Assembly (NCBI RefSeq): GCF_905475395.1
Contig: NC_058338.1
Location: 8,260,935 to 8,324,934, forward strand
Reading direction: 5' to 3'
DNA length: 64,000 nucleotides
From: Chrysoperla carnea
Lineage: Eukaryota; Arthropoda; Insecta; Neuroptera; Chrysopidae
Made by a program: the position numbers and the translations under genes. The notes below the pieces were generated by a model. The model worked only from the letters and a program-made list of their open reading frames with translations, ran no database searches and was not told where the DNA came from. Positions 46,251 to 57,815 of this stretch are shown here, in pieces. Every line of letters starts with the position of its first letter. Position 1 is the stretch's first letter.

Positions 46251-47003
46251 AAAGTTACAATGTCAGCGATTATCGTGGGAAAAGCCTTTAAATGAGGGGT
46301 AAATCAGAAAAGTTGTTCAAGGAATGAGGAAATAACGCGTAACCAGGAAAAAACAGGCTTTAGAAATAGTATATAAGCCTTATTTATATTAATAAATTTT
46401 GTCATGGTAGAATTTTTCTAGGCACAGAATTTTCGATCATTTTTTAATGTAAATTAAAGGTACATGCAAGTTGAATGAGTTATTTTGGTTACTTTATTTT
46501 TCTTTACAATTGTATGTTCCACTCACTGTATAGGCTTTATAGTGTAAGTATATATGCTTAGTATATCAATGTGTGAAGCTTTTTAGCAATCATAAATTAC
46601 ATTTCTTATTTGAATACATCGCTGCGCCGCATCGAGAAAGTTTTATTCAAATCGTGTATACAATATTTTTGTTATAGGAACTATAACACAGAAAACATTG
46701 AATTTATTTTTATATTTCAAATAATATATAAAAAAAAAACTTTTCAAATGTGTGTTTTTTTTATTTTTTTATTATATTAATGCTCAAACAACCGAATATT
46801 TTTCCTCTTGTTTATGACTTATCATCATCTACAAAGTGTGCGAAATAACCTAAGAAAAATGAACCTTTGCATACGATAAATACGACATAAACGCTTTTTC
46901 GATTGATAGTGTAGAAAGATTTTTTGATTATACAAACTTATTTTCTGAGTTTGAATTTGAACAAGTTACAAATTTTAGAACAAAAATCGAAATAATTTTA
47001 ATC
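46251..47003. other. AT-rich DNA, nothing recognised
   Basis: No supported gene or repeat was found. Confidence 0.5.
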
Positions 47004-47175
47004 GCGGTTGTCTTTGACTGTTTGTCCATCTAGACATAGGTTGCGGGTTCGAATCCAGGCAGCGGCAGTGTGAATAATTATGATTAAGGACGGTAGAATT
47101 AATCACATTGTCGTCGCTTGGATAAGAACGAAGTAACCGACTCCACCCACATCCAAATTGTATATTTACCATTAT
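47004..47175 (+). mobile_element. SINE-2 fragment
   Basis: It contains GTTGCGGGTTCGAATCCAGG (B box GGTTCGAATCC), CAGCGGCAGTG, TTGTCGTCGCTTGGATAAG and GAAGTAACCGACTCCACCCA. The A-box side is missing. Confidence 0.75.
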
Positions 47176-47415
47176 TATTTTTATATTATTATATTAGAAA
47201 TAGTTGGTGCTCGCATCAATTTTCATTAAACTTGACATTCTATCGAGTAATATAGAGAAGAAAATTCATAAATATTTAATGATAAAATAATTTTCATTAA
47301 ATAATTCATTCGAAAAATTCTTTATATAGTTGATTTTTAATTTTTCTTCGTCATTATCATTTACCAGAAAACAGTTCTTCATGATTTCCTACAGTTTGTG
47401 TATTTTAGTTTTTAG

Positions 47416-47870
47416 CCCCCCGAACTAAGAAAATGGGGTGTTATAAGTTTGACCGCTATGTGTGTGTGTCTGTCTGGGGCATTGTAGCGCCTAAACGGAT
47501 GATTAGGTTAAACGGATGTTACCATATTAGTCACCTTTTCACTGATAATTTCACTTATCAGCTCCTCGATTTCAGAGGCTGAGTGCACCTCCTTGATGCA
47601 CATACCATTTGTTGTGACGGCGGGAATCGAACCCGCCGCTACCCTAAGCATACCTCGGACGGAATTGGTTTCGCCTTTACCGACTGAGCGAATAGGGCCT
47701 AAACGGATGCACCGATTTTAATTTTTGTGATTGCACTTGAAAGGTTATTTAACGGAAAGGGTTTGTAGCTATGTTTCAACTGCGAGCTTACGGTTTCGTA
47801 CCCGAAAAACTAAAAAATTGGCGATGATTTTCAAAATCGATTTAGTTTGGAAAAGGCATTACATTCAAAA
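47416..47870 (+). repeat. Rep-Q copy split by SINE-1
   Basis: Outer parts GTTATAAGTTTGACCGCTAT and TTTCGTACCCGAAAAACTAA match 43558-43760. The interruption at 47502-47697 is a SINE bounded by CCTAAACGGATG on both sides. Confidence 0.82.
47502..47697 (-). mobile_element. SINE-1, complete, with 12-bp target duplication
   Basis: On the minus strand: head GCCCTATTCGCTCAGTCGG (A box), GGTTCGATTCCCG (B box), the body CAGCCTCTGAAATCGAGGAG, and a short tail TTTAACCTAAT. CCTAAACGGATG flanks it exactly (47490-47501, 47698-47709). This is the best-preserved promoter of the family in the window. Confidence 0.9.
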
Positions 47871-47910
47871 AGTGAAATGGTAAAATCATTAGGTAATTCA
47901 AAACAATAAT

Positions 47911-48122
47911 TCAACTCAAATATTTCAATTTCAATTATAATATTTCCAAAAATTTGTCCCAAAAAATGATAGCGCTCTAAGTATCCTTTTCATGTCATCT
48001 GATGTCCTTGACCATCACTTTGATGATGATTTAAGAAGGAGTGTTATAAGTTTAAAGTGTTTATCTGTGCGTCTGTGTGTTTCTCAGTGGCATCGTAGCT
48101 CCTAAACAGTCGAACCGACTTG
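47911..48122 (+). repeat. Left arm of a 1.7-kb-spaced inverted repeat
   Basis: CAACTCAAATATTTCAATTT to CAGTGGCATCGTAGCTCCTA is about 90% identical to the reverse complement of 49850-50062. The inner part is Rep-Q-like (TGTTATAAGTTTAAAGTG). Confidence 0.85.
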
Positions 48123-48742
48123 ATTGAGAACTTTGTAAGTTTCCAATGATCGATTTACAAGAAATAAATCGCATTTGTCGGGGTTTTTTTAAATATTGTA
48201 AATTTCACTTGTTTTCTTTTCGAAATTTACACGTGTAAACACGACTCCGCGATGCACTTATCCTTTGAAACGTTCTGTACGAAACTAAAAATATTGTTTA
48301 TTATACTTATATCCTTTTGTTGTGGGTTTTAAGTTTTATATTCATATGTATATGTGTTGTAAAACGTACACACACATAAATATTTACATAAATTTTTAGT
48401 TTCATTGCAAAAGAATGACCACAAAGGATTCACAGATGATTTTGAAAGGAAAAAACAACAAGCAAAACTTTAATAAATTTATATGTGTAAAAAATAAAAC
48501 TATGAAAAAACCACGACGATAATCTCGTGTACTGAAAAGAAACGGAAATACGAATATAAAAAAAAGGAAACAGTCCCGTAGGAGTTAAACTTGTTTTAAG
48601 ATAATTTCTCATCATAATTCAACTAAACACACGGTTACGTCTATCACGATAAAATATTTACACTTTTTTAGGGATTTATTTATTTTTAAAGGGAACTATA
48701 TATTATACATTTTTAATTTTTCTGCAAACTAATCATCGAAAG
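48123..48742. other. AT-rich DNA, nothing recognised
   Basis: No supported gene was found. It lies between the arms of the large inverted repeat. Confidence 0.5.
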
Positions 48743-48883
48743 TATAATATAATGTAGTTAAAATTATTGTTATTGTCGGAGTCGGTATCAGTCAAGGAAA
48801 AAATTCTGACAGAACAGTTTGCTACATTAGCTTGGCTGACACCGACTCCAAAAATAACAATAATTTTAACTAGATTATATTAT
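48743..48883. repeat. Long hairpin, MITE-like or precursor-like
   Basis: Arms 48743-48796 and 48831-48883 pair over about 52 bp with about five mismatches. Shared arm parts are TAGTTAAAATTATTGTTATT and GGAGTCGGT. The loop is about 34 bases. A very short palindromic transposon is the simplest reading; a small-RNA hairpin is the alternative. Confidence 0.85.
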
Positions 48884-49009
48884 CGTTATTTTTTTACTTT
48901 TTAGTGCATATTGATTTGTTTCGGAAACGTTTTTCTTTTTGTTAAAAGTTTTTTTTATTTAGTGAGTTTTAGTGAATCTGAAATACACTAACTAATTTGT
49001 CACTAAAAA

Positions 49010-49250
49010 AAAAATCATCGAAATCGGTTGGCGTGATATTGAGTTATTCGTCCTCTTGTCGTGTATACTTAATGCAAATTTAAGACTTCTATGGTTTTCT
49101 CAAGGATGCCGTTGTCAGAACTGGACTAAAATCAATTGGGACCACACGGGAAGCACCAGATTTCAAATAGTTTAAGAATCATCAAAATTGGTTCACCCAG
49201 TCAAAAGTTCTGAGGTGACACACATAGAAAAAAATAAAAAAACTTTTCAT
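49010..49250 (-). repeat. Rep-K copy
   Basis: It is the reverse of 18785-18995: ATACTTAATGCAAATTTAAG, CCACACGGGAAGCACCAGAT, AATCATCAAAATTGGTTCAC and AAAAGTTCTGAGGTGAC. Confidence 0.7.
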
Positions 49251-49849
49251 TTTTAAATTGTGTATATGCATTCATTCACTTTAATTTATGTATATGGATT
49301 CTCAACCATAGACGCTAGTATCGTTCGCAACCATAGAAGCTAGAATCGTTTAGTTAGTTCATACAGCCACAATATAGGATATTTTGTCTGAACGTTATAC
49401 ATTTTGATAAAAGTAGGTAAAACGTTACGAAAACTTCTACGATAAGTTTTTCTAGGTTTGAAATATAAAAGTGAAATTAAAAGTGACAGTTTAATCCGAT
49501 TTGTATTTTAAAAATATTTTTCATTTTGAATAAAATTCAAACATGCTATACAGACATTTTTAAATAATAATAATTTTATATAAATTAAATATTTAATATA
49601 ATATTCAAAAACTACCAGGATATTATTATTCAAATGTTAAAAATAATATCTAATTGAGAAATGGGTTTACAATGGTATAGACTTGTATATGTATTGTGTA
49701 ATATGTAAGGAGTACATTATTGTACACTGTGAGAAAAAATTATAGGCGATTGCAATTAATAATGGATTTGGCAAAGCAACGCTATCAACAAATTTTATAA
49801 AAGTATTTTGTAAACCGATTTTGGAAACTTCGCTATTGAATGTTCTCAA
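49251..49849. other. AT-rich DNA, nothing recognised
   Basis: No supported gene was found. ACCATAGAcGCTAGtATCGTT occurs twice in a row at 49307-49350, a short duplication. Confidence 0.5.
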
Positions 49850-50062
49850 TCGAGTCAGTTCGATCGTTTAGGGGCTACGATGCCACTGAGAAACACACAA
49901 ACGCACAAATAAACACCTTAATCTTATAACACTCCTTCCTTAATCAATTTCAAAGTGATGGTCAAGGACATCCGATGAGATGAAAAGGATACTTAGAGCG
50001 CTATCATTTTTTGGGACAAATTTTTGGAAATATTTTAATTGAAATTGAAATATTTGAGTTGA
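49850..50062 (-). repeat. Right arm of the inverted repeat
   Basis: It is the reverse complement of 47911-48122, including GATGCCACTGAGAAACACAC and GAGCGCTATCATTTTTTGGG. Confidence 0.85.
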
Positions 50063-50233
50063 GTTTGTTCTTTTGAATTATTGTTTTGTTTAATTATTGG
50101 TTTATTTTTTATATTTAATATTTTCACTTTCATCATTCAATAATCACTTTATCAAACTATGTTTAATTAGCTAGTGCTTTAAAATTATGTAGAGGATATA
50201 ACTTACAATATTAAAGAATATTTTACGCATATG

Positions 50234-50298
50234 CTGATCAAATCTCTTATCACGCAACTAAAGATTAACGAACGGTTTACACGAGTACTGACGAAAAA
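50234..50298 (+). pseudogene. Third copy of the HATKDYR motif, with a stop
   Basis: Read in frame it gives DQISYHATKD, a stop, then RTVYTSTDEK. The TAA stands where the other loci have a Tyr codon (TAC or TAT). Alignment with 9890-9969 (reverse) is gap-free and near 80% over 60 bp. The family is unknown. Confidence 0.35.
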
Positions 50299-51100
50299 GG
50301 AATTCGTCCTGGCAAAAGGAATAGTCTTAGGTTTACCAATTGTTAGTTTTTCTTCGGCTGGTATTTTGATTTAAAACATTATCGCACACCATTTTGTACG
50401 AAACATCATTTTCTTTACGCAGGCTTAACTCATGCAGAATATTCTCTTTCGACACTTTCCGTGAGATAAGTAGCTAATTACCCATTGCCTCAAAATTCTT
50501 TGACGCATGAAAATGAACTCTTTCGTGCAATGAACTAAGGTAATCTGGTCACACTCAATGTCGCAACCTCTTGTTACCTATGTGCACGGGAAACTGAACA
50601 GAAAGAAAGAACAAATCACACATTTTTCACCTCTTGTGAGACAGGCAATTTTAGAACATTTTGTTGGATATTTACCATTTGTAACAGAAATTTTCTACAA
50701 CATCTAATCACGTTTTCTTGGATATTTGAAAGTGGAAATAATTATCATTAGTTCAAAATATCTAAACCTCTATTACTTGTAGACCAACACTTGTGCGCCA
50801 AATCTTCCAGTACTAGAGACGTAATAATTACTATAAAATTTTTAACAGTGTATGGAGTGTATGTTATGTATGTGGTTATATGTATACACAGAGAAAATTT
50901 AATAAAATATTAATTGAACTTGAGAATGGTCGTTTTATAATTACATATCCTTCTCTATAGAATACTATCTGTTCGTACAAACACGTCTCCAAGTATGTCT
51001 GAGTTTGCCTCTGAGTTCATTATTAAACAGAATGGTCCAGGAAAATATGTTGTAAATTCTTGTAAAAGGACTATCTCACAAAAACAAAGGATTTATATCT
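50299..51100. other. AT-rich DNA, nothing recognised
   Basis: No supported gene or repeat was found. Confidence 0.5.
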
Positions 51101-51104
51101 TTAA

Positions 51105-51743
51105 GGATATATGAGCATGACAACAATGTTTGATTTAAAGGCTCAAAATTTGTTTGTAGGTAGTCTTTTACTCAAAGAATATGTGGTTAAAATTTCAGCT
51201 TAAGTATCAGTGCAAATTTTTAAGAAAAAAGTCATTAAAAATCGATATAAAATACATTGGCTCTTATGGAGGAATCTCAAAAAAACGACATATTTTGGAA
51301 GTTTTTGATAATTTTCATTTGGAATGAATGAAAACAAATTTTAAAAAAAATTTTTATAGAAATTAAACATATTAGCAATGAATTAGAAAAGAAAAAAACT
51401 AAGTGTCACCGCCCATATAAGGGATGTAAGAGCAGGGTAGATTAAGGGTTGAGAATATTTTTATCTTATTTTCAACTTTGATGATGAATTTTGTTATAAC
51501 TTCATGAATGTAGACGAAAAATAAGAATAAAATTTTTCGATATGTGTCTTGGTTTTCGAAATATCGAAAGCTAAATAATTAAACAAAATTTTCAATTTTC
51601 GATATTTTGAAAATTAAGCCAGATATCGAAAAATTTTATTCTTACTTTTCGTCTTATATCGTCAAGTAATAATATAAATTTATCATCAAAATTGAAAATA
51701 TCTATTTTTAAATTTGTGCCCCCACTACCATGCTCATAAATCC
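51105..51743. mobile_element. TTAA-type MITE, second copy
   Basis: It is near-identical to 27459-28091 across its length. It is flanked by TTAA (51101-51104, 51744-51747), and the ends are GGATATATGAGCATG and CATGCTCATAAATCC. The interior again contains GGGATGTAAGAGCAGGGTAG. Confidence 0.9.
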
Positions 51744-51867
51744 TTAACAAGTGGATTTACAAAATATAGGTACAAAACCCTCGACAAATTATTCGGTTAC
51801 GAAACTCAAAACTTGCATTACTTTTTCCTTTATAGCCTTCTCCAAACTGAAGCGATATTGAAAGTTA

Positions 51868-51998
51868 TGACTCGTTTTTGAGTTATCGTGTCGACAGACG
51901 GACAAACAGACAGACAGGTAGCATCAATATTTTAAGCATTACAAACTTGGGACTAAACTTAGTATACTTTGATATATTTTATATAAACATGGTATAAA
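51868..51998 (+). repeat. Rep-P right-end fragment
   Basis: GACAGACGGACAAACAGACA and CTTGGGACTAAACTTAGTAT lead to the terminus AACATGGTATAAA. An internal part is missing. Confidence 0.75.
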
Positions 51999-52303
51999 AA
52001 TTAAGTTTTCAAACTTATCGAAATCCTTAAATGATCTTTGAACATTCTTTCATATAGTTCTGAAGAGTAATAACATATTACTTCAGCCTAGAGGAAAAAA
52101 TCCCAAGGCACCTCTTTAACGTTAAATGACAGAATAAAAACTAGTTCCGGTCTAAATCTATAAATGAATAATATCATTATTTAAAAATAGATGCAATATA
52201 ATAACAACCTAGGCTAACCTACATGAATGATATAAACATAATTGGAAACTCAAATTAGCAACTATAAATAAACTGGTGTATAAATAGTATCTTTAACAAG
52301 TGA
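51999..52303. other. AT-rich DNA, nothing recognised
   Basis: No gene or repeat was seen between the two Rep-P copies. Confidence 0.5.
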
Positions 52304-52806
52304 AAACAAACAGTTGACTGAGTTAATTGTTGAAATACCATATATAGACAGTGTTCATTACTCTGTCACACTACATATATAATACATACTATAAAATTTG
52401 CGCATAATTTGCACTTTCACGAGTAAACAGTGATGCTTACAAAAAAATGTTTCAAATAAAAGTTGTTTATTTTTTTATAAGGAACATTTTTGCTCTCTAT
52501 CTTTTGTAGCTCTAACGGTTTACAAGATAGGTCCTACGGACTCGAGATCGAATTGACCTATGTTGCTCATTTACGAACTTGAACTCACTTTTTACGTCTT
52601 AAGCACGCTTTAAAAGTATATTTCAGCTTGATATCTCTTTTCATTTTTGAGTAATCGAGACGACAGACAATCGGAAATGGATTAATTAGGTGATTTTATG
52701 GAACACTTATACCAAAATTTAGTTCATAGTATCAATATTTTTAAGCGTTACAAACTTGGGATTAAACTTAGTATACCTTGATTTATTTCATATACATGGT
52801 ATAAAA
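52304..52806 (+). repeat. Rep-P copy, nearly full length
   Basis: It starts TAACAAGTGAAAACAAACAG and ends TACATGGTATAAAA, about 503 bp. It is the best plus-strand reference for the family. The ends are not inverted repeats of each other and no coding frame is shared among copies. Confidence 0.85.
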
Positions 52807-53602
52807 GGAAATCATTGAATTATTTCAAAAATAGAATAGAATTTTCTCTAGAAAATCATTTCTAACAGAATAATGTTGCTACATCTGGTATTAGCTACAT
52901 ATATAGAATCATAAGCATGAAGCAAACTTAGGACATCCTACTCCTACATTTATACACAGGATATAAAATAATTTACAAAAGTTATCTAACTGTACTAAAA
53001 CATTTATATAAAGTATATCAGAGGTCGAGTTTACGCTTGTAACATGCTCTTATACTAATTTTATAAGACAATATTACTTTAGCGAGAGTTGAACGTATAT
53101 ATTTATACCACTCATTCAACCTCATGTTACGTTACGGTACGTTACTGTGTAACATTCAATATATGTATATAGAATGGGAAGGAATTTCATTTATCAGAAT
53201 TCCTTTCTATATTCAATTTTTTAAAAATATTGTAAATAAATAATTAGTGATGGACAAATAAATTTAACAACTTGCTTACTTAATGATTTTGGGATGTTAC
53301 AGGTAAGTTAAGGCGGTTGTCTTCCCACAATTTTGTAAAAAGTTTTGGGTTACATGCATAGTACATCCATATAAAACAAATAGTCGCGGAAATGAAACAC
53401 TAAAAACCGCCAAAGTTCGAAAACTTTGAACTGTAAGACGGATTTGAATGCGATTTTCGACATTCGATTCGTTAACGCGTCAGGAACGAATCTTTTGTGA
53501 CCTGTTGATTTATAAGAAATTAAAAATTGCAATTTGCATAAATAATACGCATTTTATAAACGCATTTTATAATTGCAATTCGATTAATAGTGATTAAAAT
53601 GA
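52807..53602. other. AT-rich DNA, nothing recognised
   Basis: No gene was seen. ACGTTACGGTACGTTACTGT near 53132 is a small internal repeat. Confidence 0.5.
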
Positions 53603-53945
53603 TTCCAAACTTGTTACTCATGGGTTTTGGGGTGGCTAAACACGAATATGGCGTCAAAATAGGTCTCCAAGGTACCTGGAGTCAAGGATAAACGGAATTA
53701 CAGTTGTCTCCAAGAGTTTTTGGAAAATTTGTTATATAAACGAACCAAACTCGTTACTTGAAGTTTTTGGGGCCGCTGAACACGAATATCGAGACAGAAT
53801 CGATCTACCTTGTGCCCAAAGTGAAAGGTATTTCCTGTTCCCCCTCCCCCTGTCGCGATATTTGTGTTCATCGGCCTTAAAAAACCTCGAGTAACGAGTT
53901 TGGACTGAATATATAACGAATTTCCCGAAAACTCCAAGAAACGGC
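53603..53945. repeat. Rep-S block, three related segments
   Basis: Segments around TTGTTACTCATGGGTTTTGG (53610), CTCGTTACTTGAAGTTTTTG (53750) and, inverted, AAAAACCTCGAGTAACGAGT (53880) each adjoin CTGAACACGAATAT-like sequence. The second and third make an inverted pair of about 55 bp. It resembles 41945-42152. Confidence 0.65.
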
Positions 53946-54503
53946 AGGGCTATGGAATATTTTATGTTCTGGCCTAATTAGTGTCTTCACAGGTAAACTG
54001 TGATGGTTTTTACTTCAACTTAATGCAAAATCCATCTATGAACAAATAAACCTTCGAACGTACAAGTTCCGACTGACATTTACGGATTGCAGGTACCTTT
54101 TTTTGTAACCAAAAGTCAGTCAGTCATAACACACCCAGTAGAATTTTCGACATTTAAAACTATAATAATCACGTTCCGCTGTAACATTCAGTTTGAAATA
54201 TTAAATAGATAATAATTTCTATAGCTAGTTTTATCGTTTAAATAAATATCTAATTCATTTGAAAGGATGTATGAAGGCGAATATTTAAACTTTTATTTAT
54301 TTTTATTATTAACATAGTTATACGCTATCATCCGACGTACAAAACTAATATGTTCTATTTAATATACTAAAAGGTATTTAGTACAAATTTTAATCATGTT
54401 TTTCGGATTTTATACTTAAATACCATCGGTAACGATTTTTGTAATATCTTGTACTGTATAATATTCACATCAAGTTTGGTGAAACTTTATATAATTTACT
54501 AAA
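53946..54503. other. AT-rich DNA, nothing recognised
   Basis: No supported gene was found. GGATGTATGAAGG at 54265 only weakly recalls the TTAA MITE end. Confidence 0.5.
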
Positions 54504-54511
54504 GTTTTAGG

Positions 54512-55219
54512 CAGTGACGGATTTAGGCTTGCTGCCGCCCTAGGCCCCGTTCGATGCGCCGCCCTTTTTGATAGAATGAATTTCATTAATTTTGATTCAG
54601 TTTTTTTATTTTAAAGTAACTTAATTTATTGAAATATAATTTTTTAAATATTACTGATAAACAAGATAGAGAAATATATATATATATAAACTTTAGACAG
54701 ATAAATAATTCATATTTCTTTTAATATTAATCAATTTGAAAATTTCTTTTACCTGGCTTTGGTCCGTGCAAAAACGTCAATTATGTCGTCGTAATTAATT
54801 TCTTGGACTAGTTGGGCTTCAATAGACAGTAATGCAAGGGCATTAAGTCTAGCTTGGCCCATGCTTGCGCGTAAATAAATTGAGAAGTCACACTAAAAAC
54901 AAGTTGAGAAGTCATTTGGATTAAATAATTTCAAAATGCTTCATACACGTGAGATTAATCTCACTAAAGGAACAGAAAGTAAAGAACATTAAAGAATATC
55001 ATTGATCGATAAAGAATATCATTGATCGATTAAAAAATTAACATCTTACTCACACAGATTGAAAAATTTTTTATAAAAACTCTTCTGAACCAATTTTTAT
55101 AATTGATTGTCTTTACTTTTTGTGACTCTAAAATTTTGGCATTTCATAAATTTTGACGCCCTTCTTATTCTGCCGCCCTAGGCCCGGGCCTCACGGGTCT
55201 AGGCCTAAATCCATCACTG
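54512..55219 (-). mobile_element. hAT element, 708 bp, perfect 8-bp duplication
   Basis: The inverted ends are CAGTGACGGATTTAGG and CCTAAATCCATCACTG, with GCCGCCCTAGGCCC just inside each end. GTTTTAGG flanks both sides (54504-54511 and 55220-55227). The 8-bp duplication and the CAGTG ends are diagnostic of hAT elements. It contains only the last part of a transposase gene and must be mobilised in trans, if at all. Confidence 0.95.
54749..54889 (-). pseudogene. hAT transposase, C-terminal fragment
   Basis: On the minus strand the frame reads FSIYLRASMGQARLNALALL then SIEAQLVQEINYDDIIDVFA and RTKAR before a stop at 54749-54751. This is the hAT C-terminal dimerisation tail (pattern MSQxRLNxLALLSIE...DDIIDxFAxxKAR). 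TTGTTTTTAG directly upstream looks like a 3' splice site, so it is probably the last exon. The catalytic domain is gone. Confidence 0.85.
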
Positions 55220-55227
55220 GTTTTAGG

Positions 55228-55902
55228 TACAGAAATCCAACCTTTTCCAATTTTTTGCTTTTAACATGCAGAATAAAAATTCTCACATGCGCAGAAAATA
55301 GGGGTGATATCGGAAAAATGAACGATTTTCCTCGTTTTCCCACAATTTTTTACAATTTACTCAAAAACTAAGCGGTCTTTTCGTGTTTTTTTTAAAAATA
55401 AATTTGCATTTTAGGGAAAATTCACTTTATATGGGTATTTGGCTCATTATAGGGCTCTTGGACAATAGGTTCACAATTTGCTAAGCCGAATCCTTTCATA
55501 TCCATCTCCCTAAATTTATTTCAAAATCTCTATTCATGGTACAAAAGTATTTTAATTTAAAAAAAAAAATTGAAAACGTGACGTATACATGTCGTAATAT
55601 TAACACTTTGTAAACAAAATTAAAAGTTTTCCATTAAGCATGATATAATTCTTAATTTAAATTGAACAGCCTGTGAGTGGAATATCATAAATTTTATTTG
55701 AATTATAAGAAGTTGCTTTGTGATATATAACAATAGCAATATGGATAATTTACAGCTTCGCTTGGAGGTGTGTTGGCTAAATATAAATTTTTTTTCGATT
55801 ACTGAGCTGCTTAGATACGCTTCGATGTCATTGTTTGTGTTTAGTTCTAAGAAAATTCCATCAAACCAACCATTTTTTACATTTAAACCTTTTTTCGATT
55901 GC
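55228..55902. other. AT-rich DNA, nothing recognised
   Basis: No supported gene or repeat was found. Confidence 0.5.
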
Positions 55903-56203
55903 TAACGATTTACAAATTGAGTCTTACATACCCAAGACCCAATTTAACAATGTTGATCACTTACGAACTCAACCTCACTTTTTACTTTCTGAGTACGCTA
56001 CAAAAATTTTAGCTGGATATCTCTTTTCGTTTTTGAGTGACCGTGCTGACAGGCAGACGGACAACCGGAAATGGACTGAATTAGGTGATTTTATGTACAG
56101 CTATATTAAAATGTTGTTCGTCGCATCAATATTTTTAAGCGTTACAAATGTGGGACTAATCTTAATATACCGAGATATATTTCATATGAACATGGTATAA
56201 TTA
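55903..56203 (+). repeat. Rep-P copy, right part
   Basis: It runs from CACTTACGAACTCAACCTCA and TGGATATCTCTTTTCGTTTT to GAACATGGTATAA in the usual order. Confidence 0.8.
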
Positions 56204-57239
56204 TATCATTCCTAATGGAAAACCCCATGGTAGCATATACTGAAAATAACAATAATTCGACATGTTTTTTTGAGTATCCGTCATATATGTGTATGATGTA
56301 TTTTGTTGCTATGAAGAACAGTACACTAATAAAATTGACAAACAAAATTATCACTTTTTGCTGACGATATTCCTAGGCGTGAAACGAATTTAAACAAAAT
56401 ATATTCATGTTTTTCACATTCTTTATTTCATTTTATTAAATTACAAAAAAATCTATTAGTTTGTATTGTGTAACATAATATGCTCTGTATCAGGTGGGAA
56501 TAAGATACGCTTTTGTTCAAGTAGGTGTGTACAAGCTCGAAAGAGGTAAGTATACGTATGTTCGTATACTCGAAAGAGTCAGAATGGAGAATTTTAGAAA
56601 AAGACCTTAAAACCATAGACAACTAATAAGCGTTTTTCTTTCTTTAAAATGCTAAATTATTTTTTGGTTTTACTGTTTTAAGTACATGATTTGGAAAAAA
56701 GGGTAGTTGATAGCATTTCAAATAAAAATGTGAAACCAAAACATGTTCTAAAACAGTAAAACAAAAAAATGCAAAAATTTAACTTGTATTTAGAATTTGG
56801 AATTGAGTATTTTAAAAAAGGCGGTCAAAAAATTGAAGCGCTATCTCGTGAATCGAGTGAGAACTAATTCTGCAACTTTCCGGGCTAATGATTGAGATAC
56901 GTATCATAGTATAATCAAAATGTTTATTATCTATGCTTACAACGCTCTATTGGGCATAGCTCAGCTGAAAATTAGTTGTTTTAGCGTAAAATACAATTTT
57001 CATTGTTATCTAGTTAGGCGACTTAATCTTTTAAAATCGATAGAAAGTGCAGGGGATATCTTAATCAACCGCAACTTTGCAATAATATCATGAAAGTGGT
57101 GAAAAAAAATCAAAAGTTCTTAAATTATTATTAGGAGAACATGTATTAAAAATAGTAATTATATGCCTAGAGTTTTAGGAGAGTATCTGTAAAAACTAAC
57201 TTAATATTTATTTAAATTTATGATATTTTTTCGTTCAAA
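56204..57239. other. AT-rich DNA, nothing recognised
   Basis: No supported gene or repeat was found. Confidence 0.5.
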
Positions 57240-57375
57240 CTATTTGTCTAGCGTATTTTTTCCTAAGCGATACATTTTTGGACCGCGAGTATATTTTTCT
57301 TTAAACCTATACATAATAAGCTTGAAATAAGGGATTAATCATGGAATTTGATAAAGAAAGAAGGAAGAAAAGGAT
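57240..57375 (-). repeat. Diverged Rep-T fragment
   Basis: TTTTTGGACCGCGAGTATAT, AAGCTTGAAATAAGGGATTA and TCATGGAATTTGATAAAGAA follow the order of Rep-T at 18120-18225. Confidence 0.5.
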
Positions 57376-57815
57376 TGGACAGAAAAAAACTTGCTTGAGT
57401 TATTATAATATATAAGATTGAACAATCCTGTAAAATATATGCATATGAATAATACCTATCTATATTCATGTAAATTGTATGTCAGAAAGAGATATTACGT
57501 AAGACAAAGAAAAAAAATAGAGAAAAGAGTATAAAGTTTCTCATGTAGGGTATTAAAAGAAGAAATACACTTGTCTTATTTGAATACTATAAGAGAGTAT
57601 TACATACTTACTACAAAATATGATTAGTTTGTTTTTTTGTTTTTATAGAAATAATGTGTGTAGTGCCGAAGCTATACGTTTGAATGACATCAACAAGACT
57701 TCATTTCATCTAAATGCCTTTAAAATTTCGAATTCGTTATTTAGCACATTCCCGTTCTAATGTTCTTTAATTAGAGTCGACAGTTTACCAGGTGAATAAC
57801 TGGTCCAATTTTTTT
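57376..57815. other. AT-rich DNA, nothing recognised
   Basis: No supported gene or repeat was found. Confidence 0.5.

Noticed and set aside
54265..54285. Another TTAA MITE end
   Set aside because: The match covers only about 10 bases (GGATGTATGA) and then diverges.
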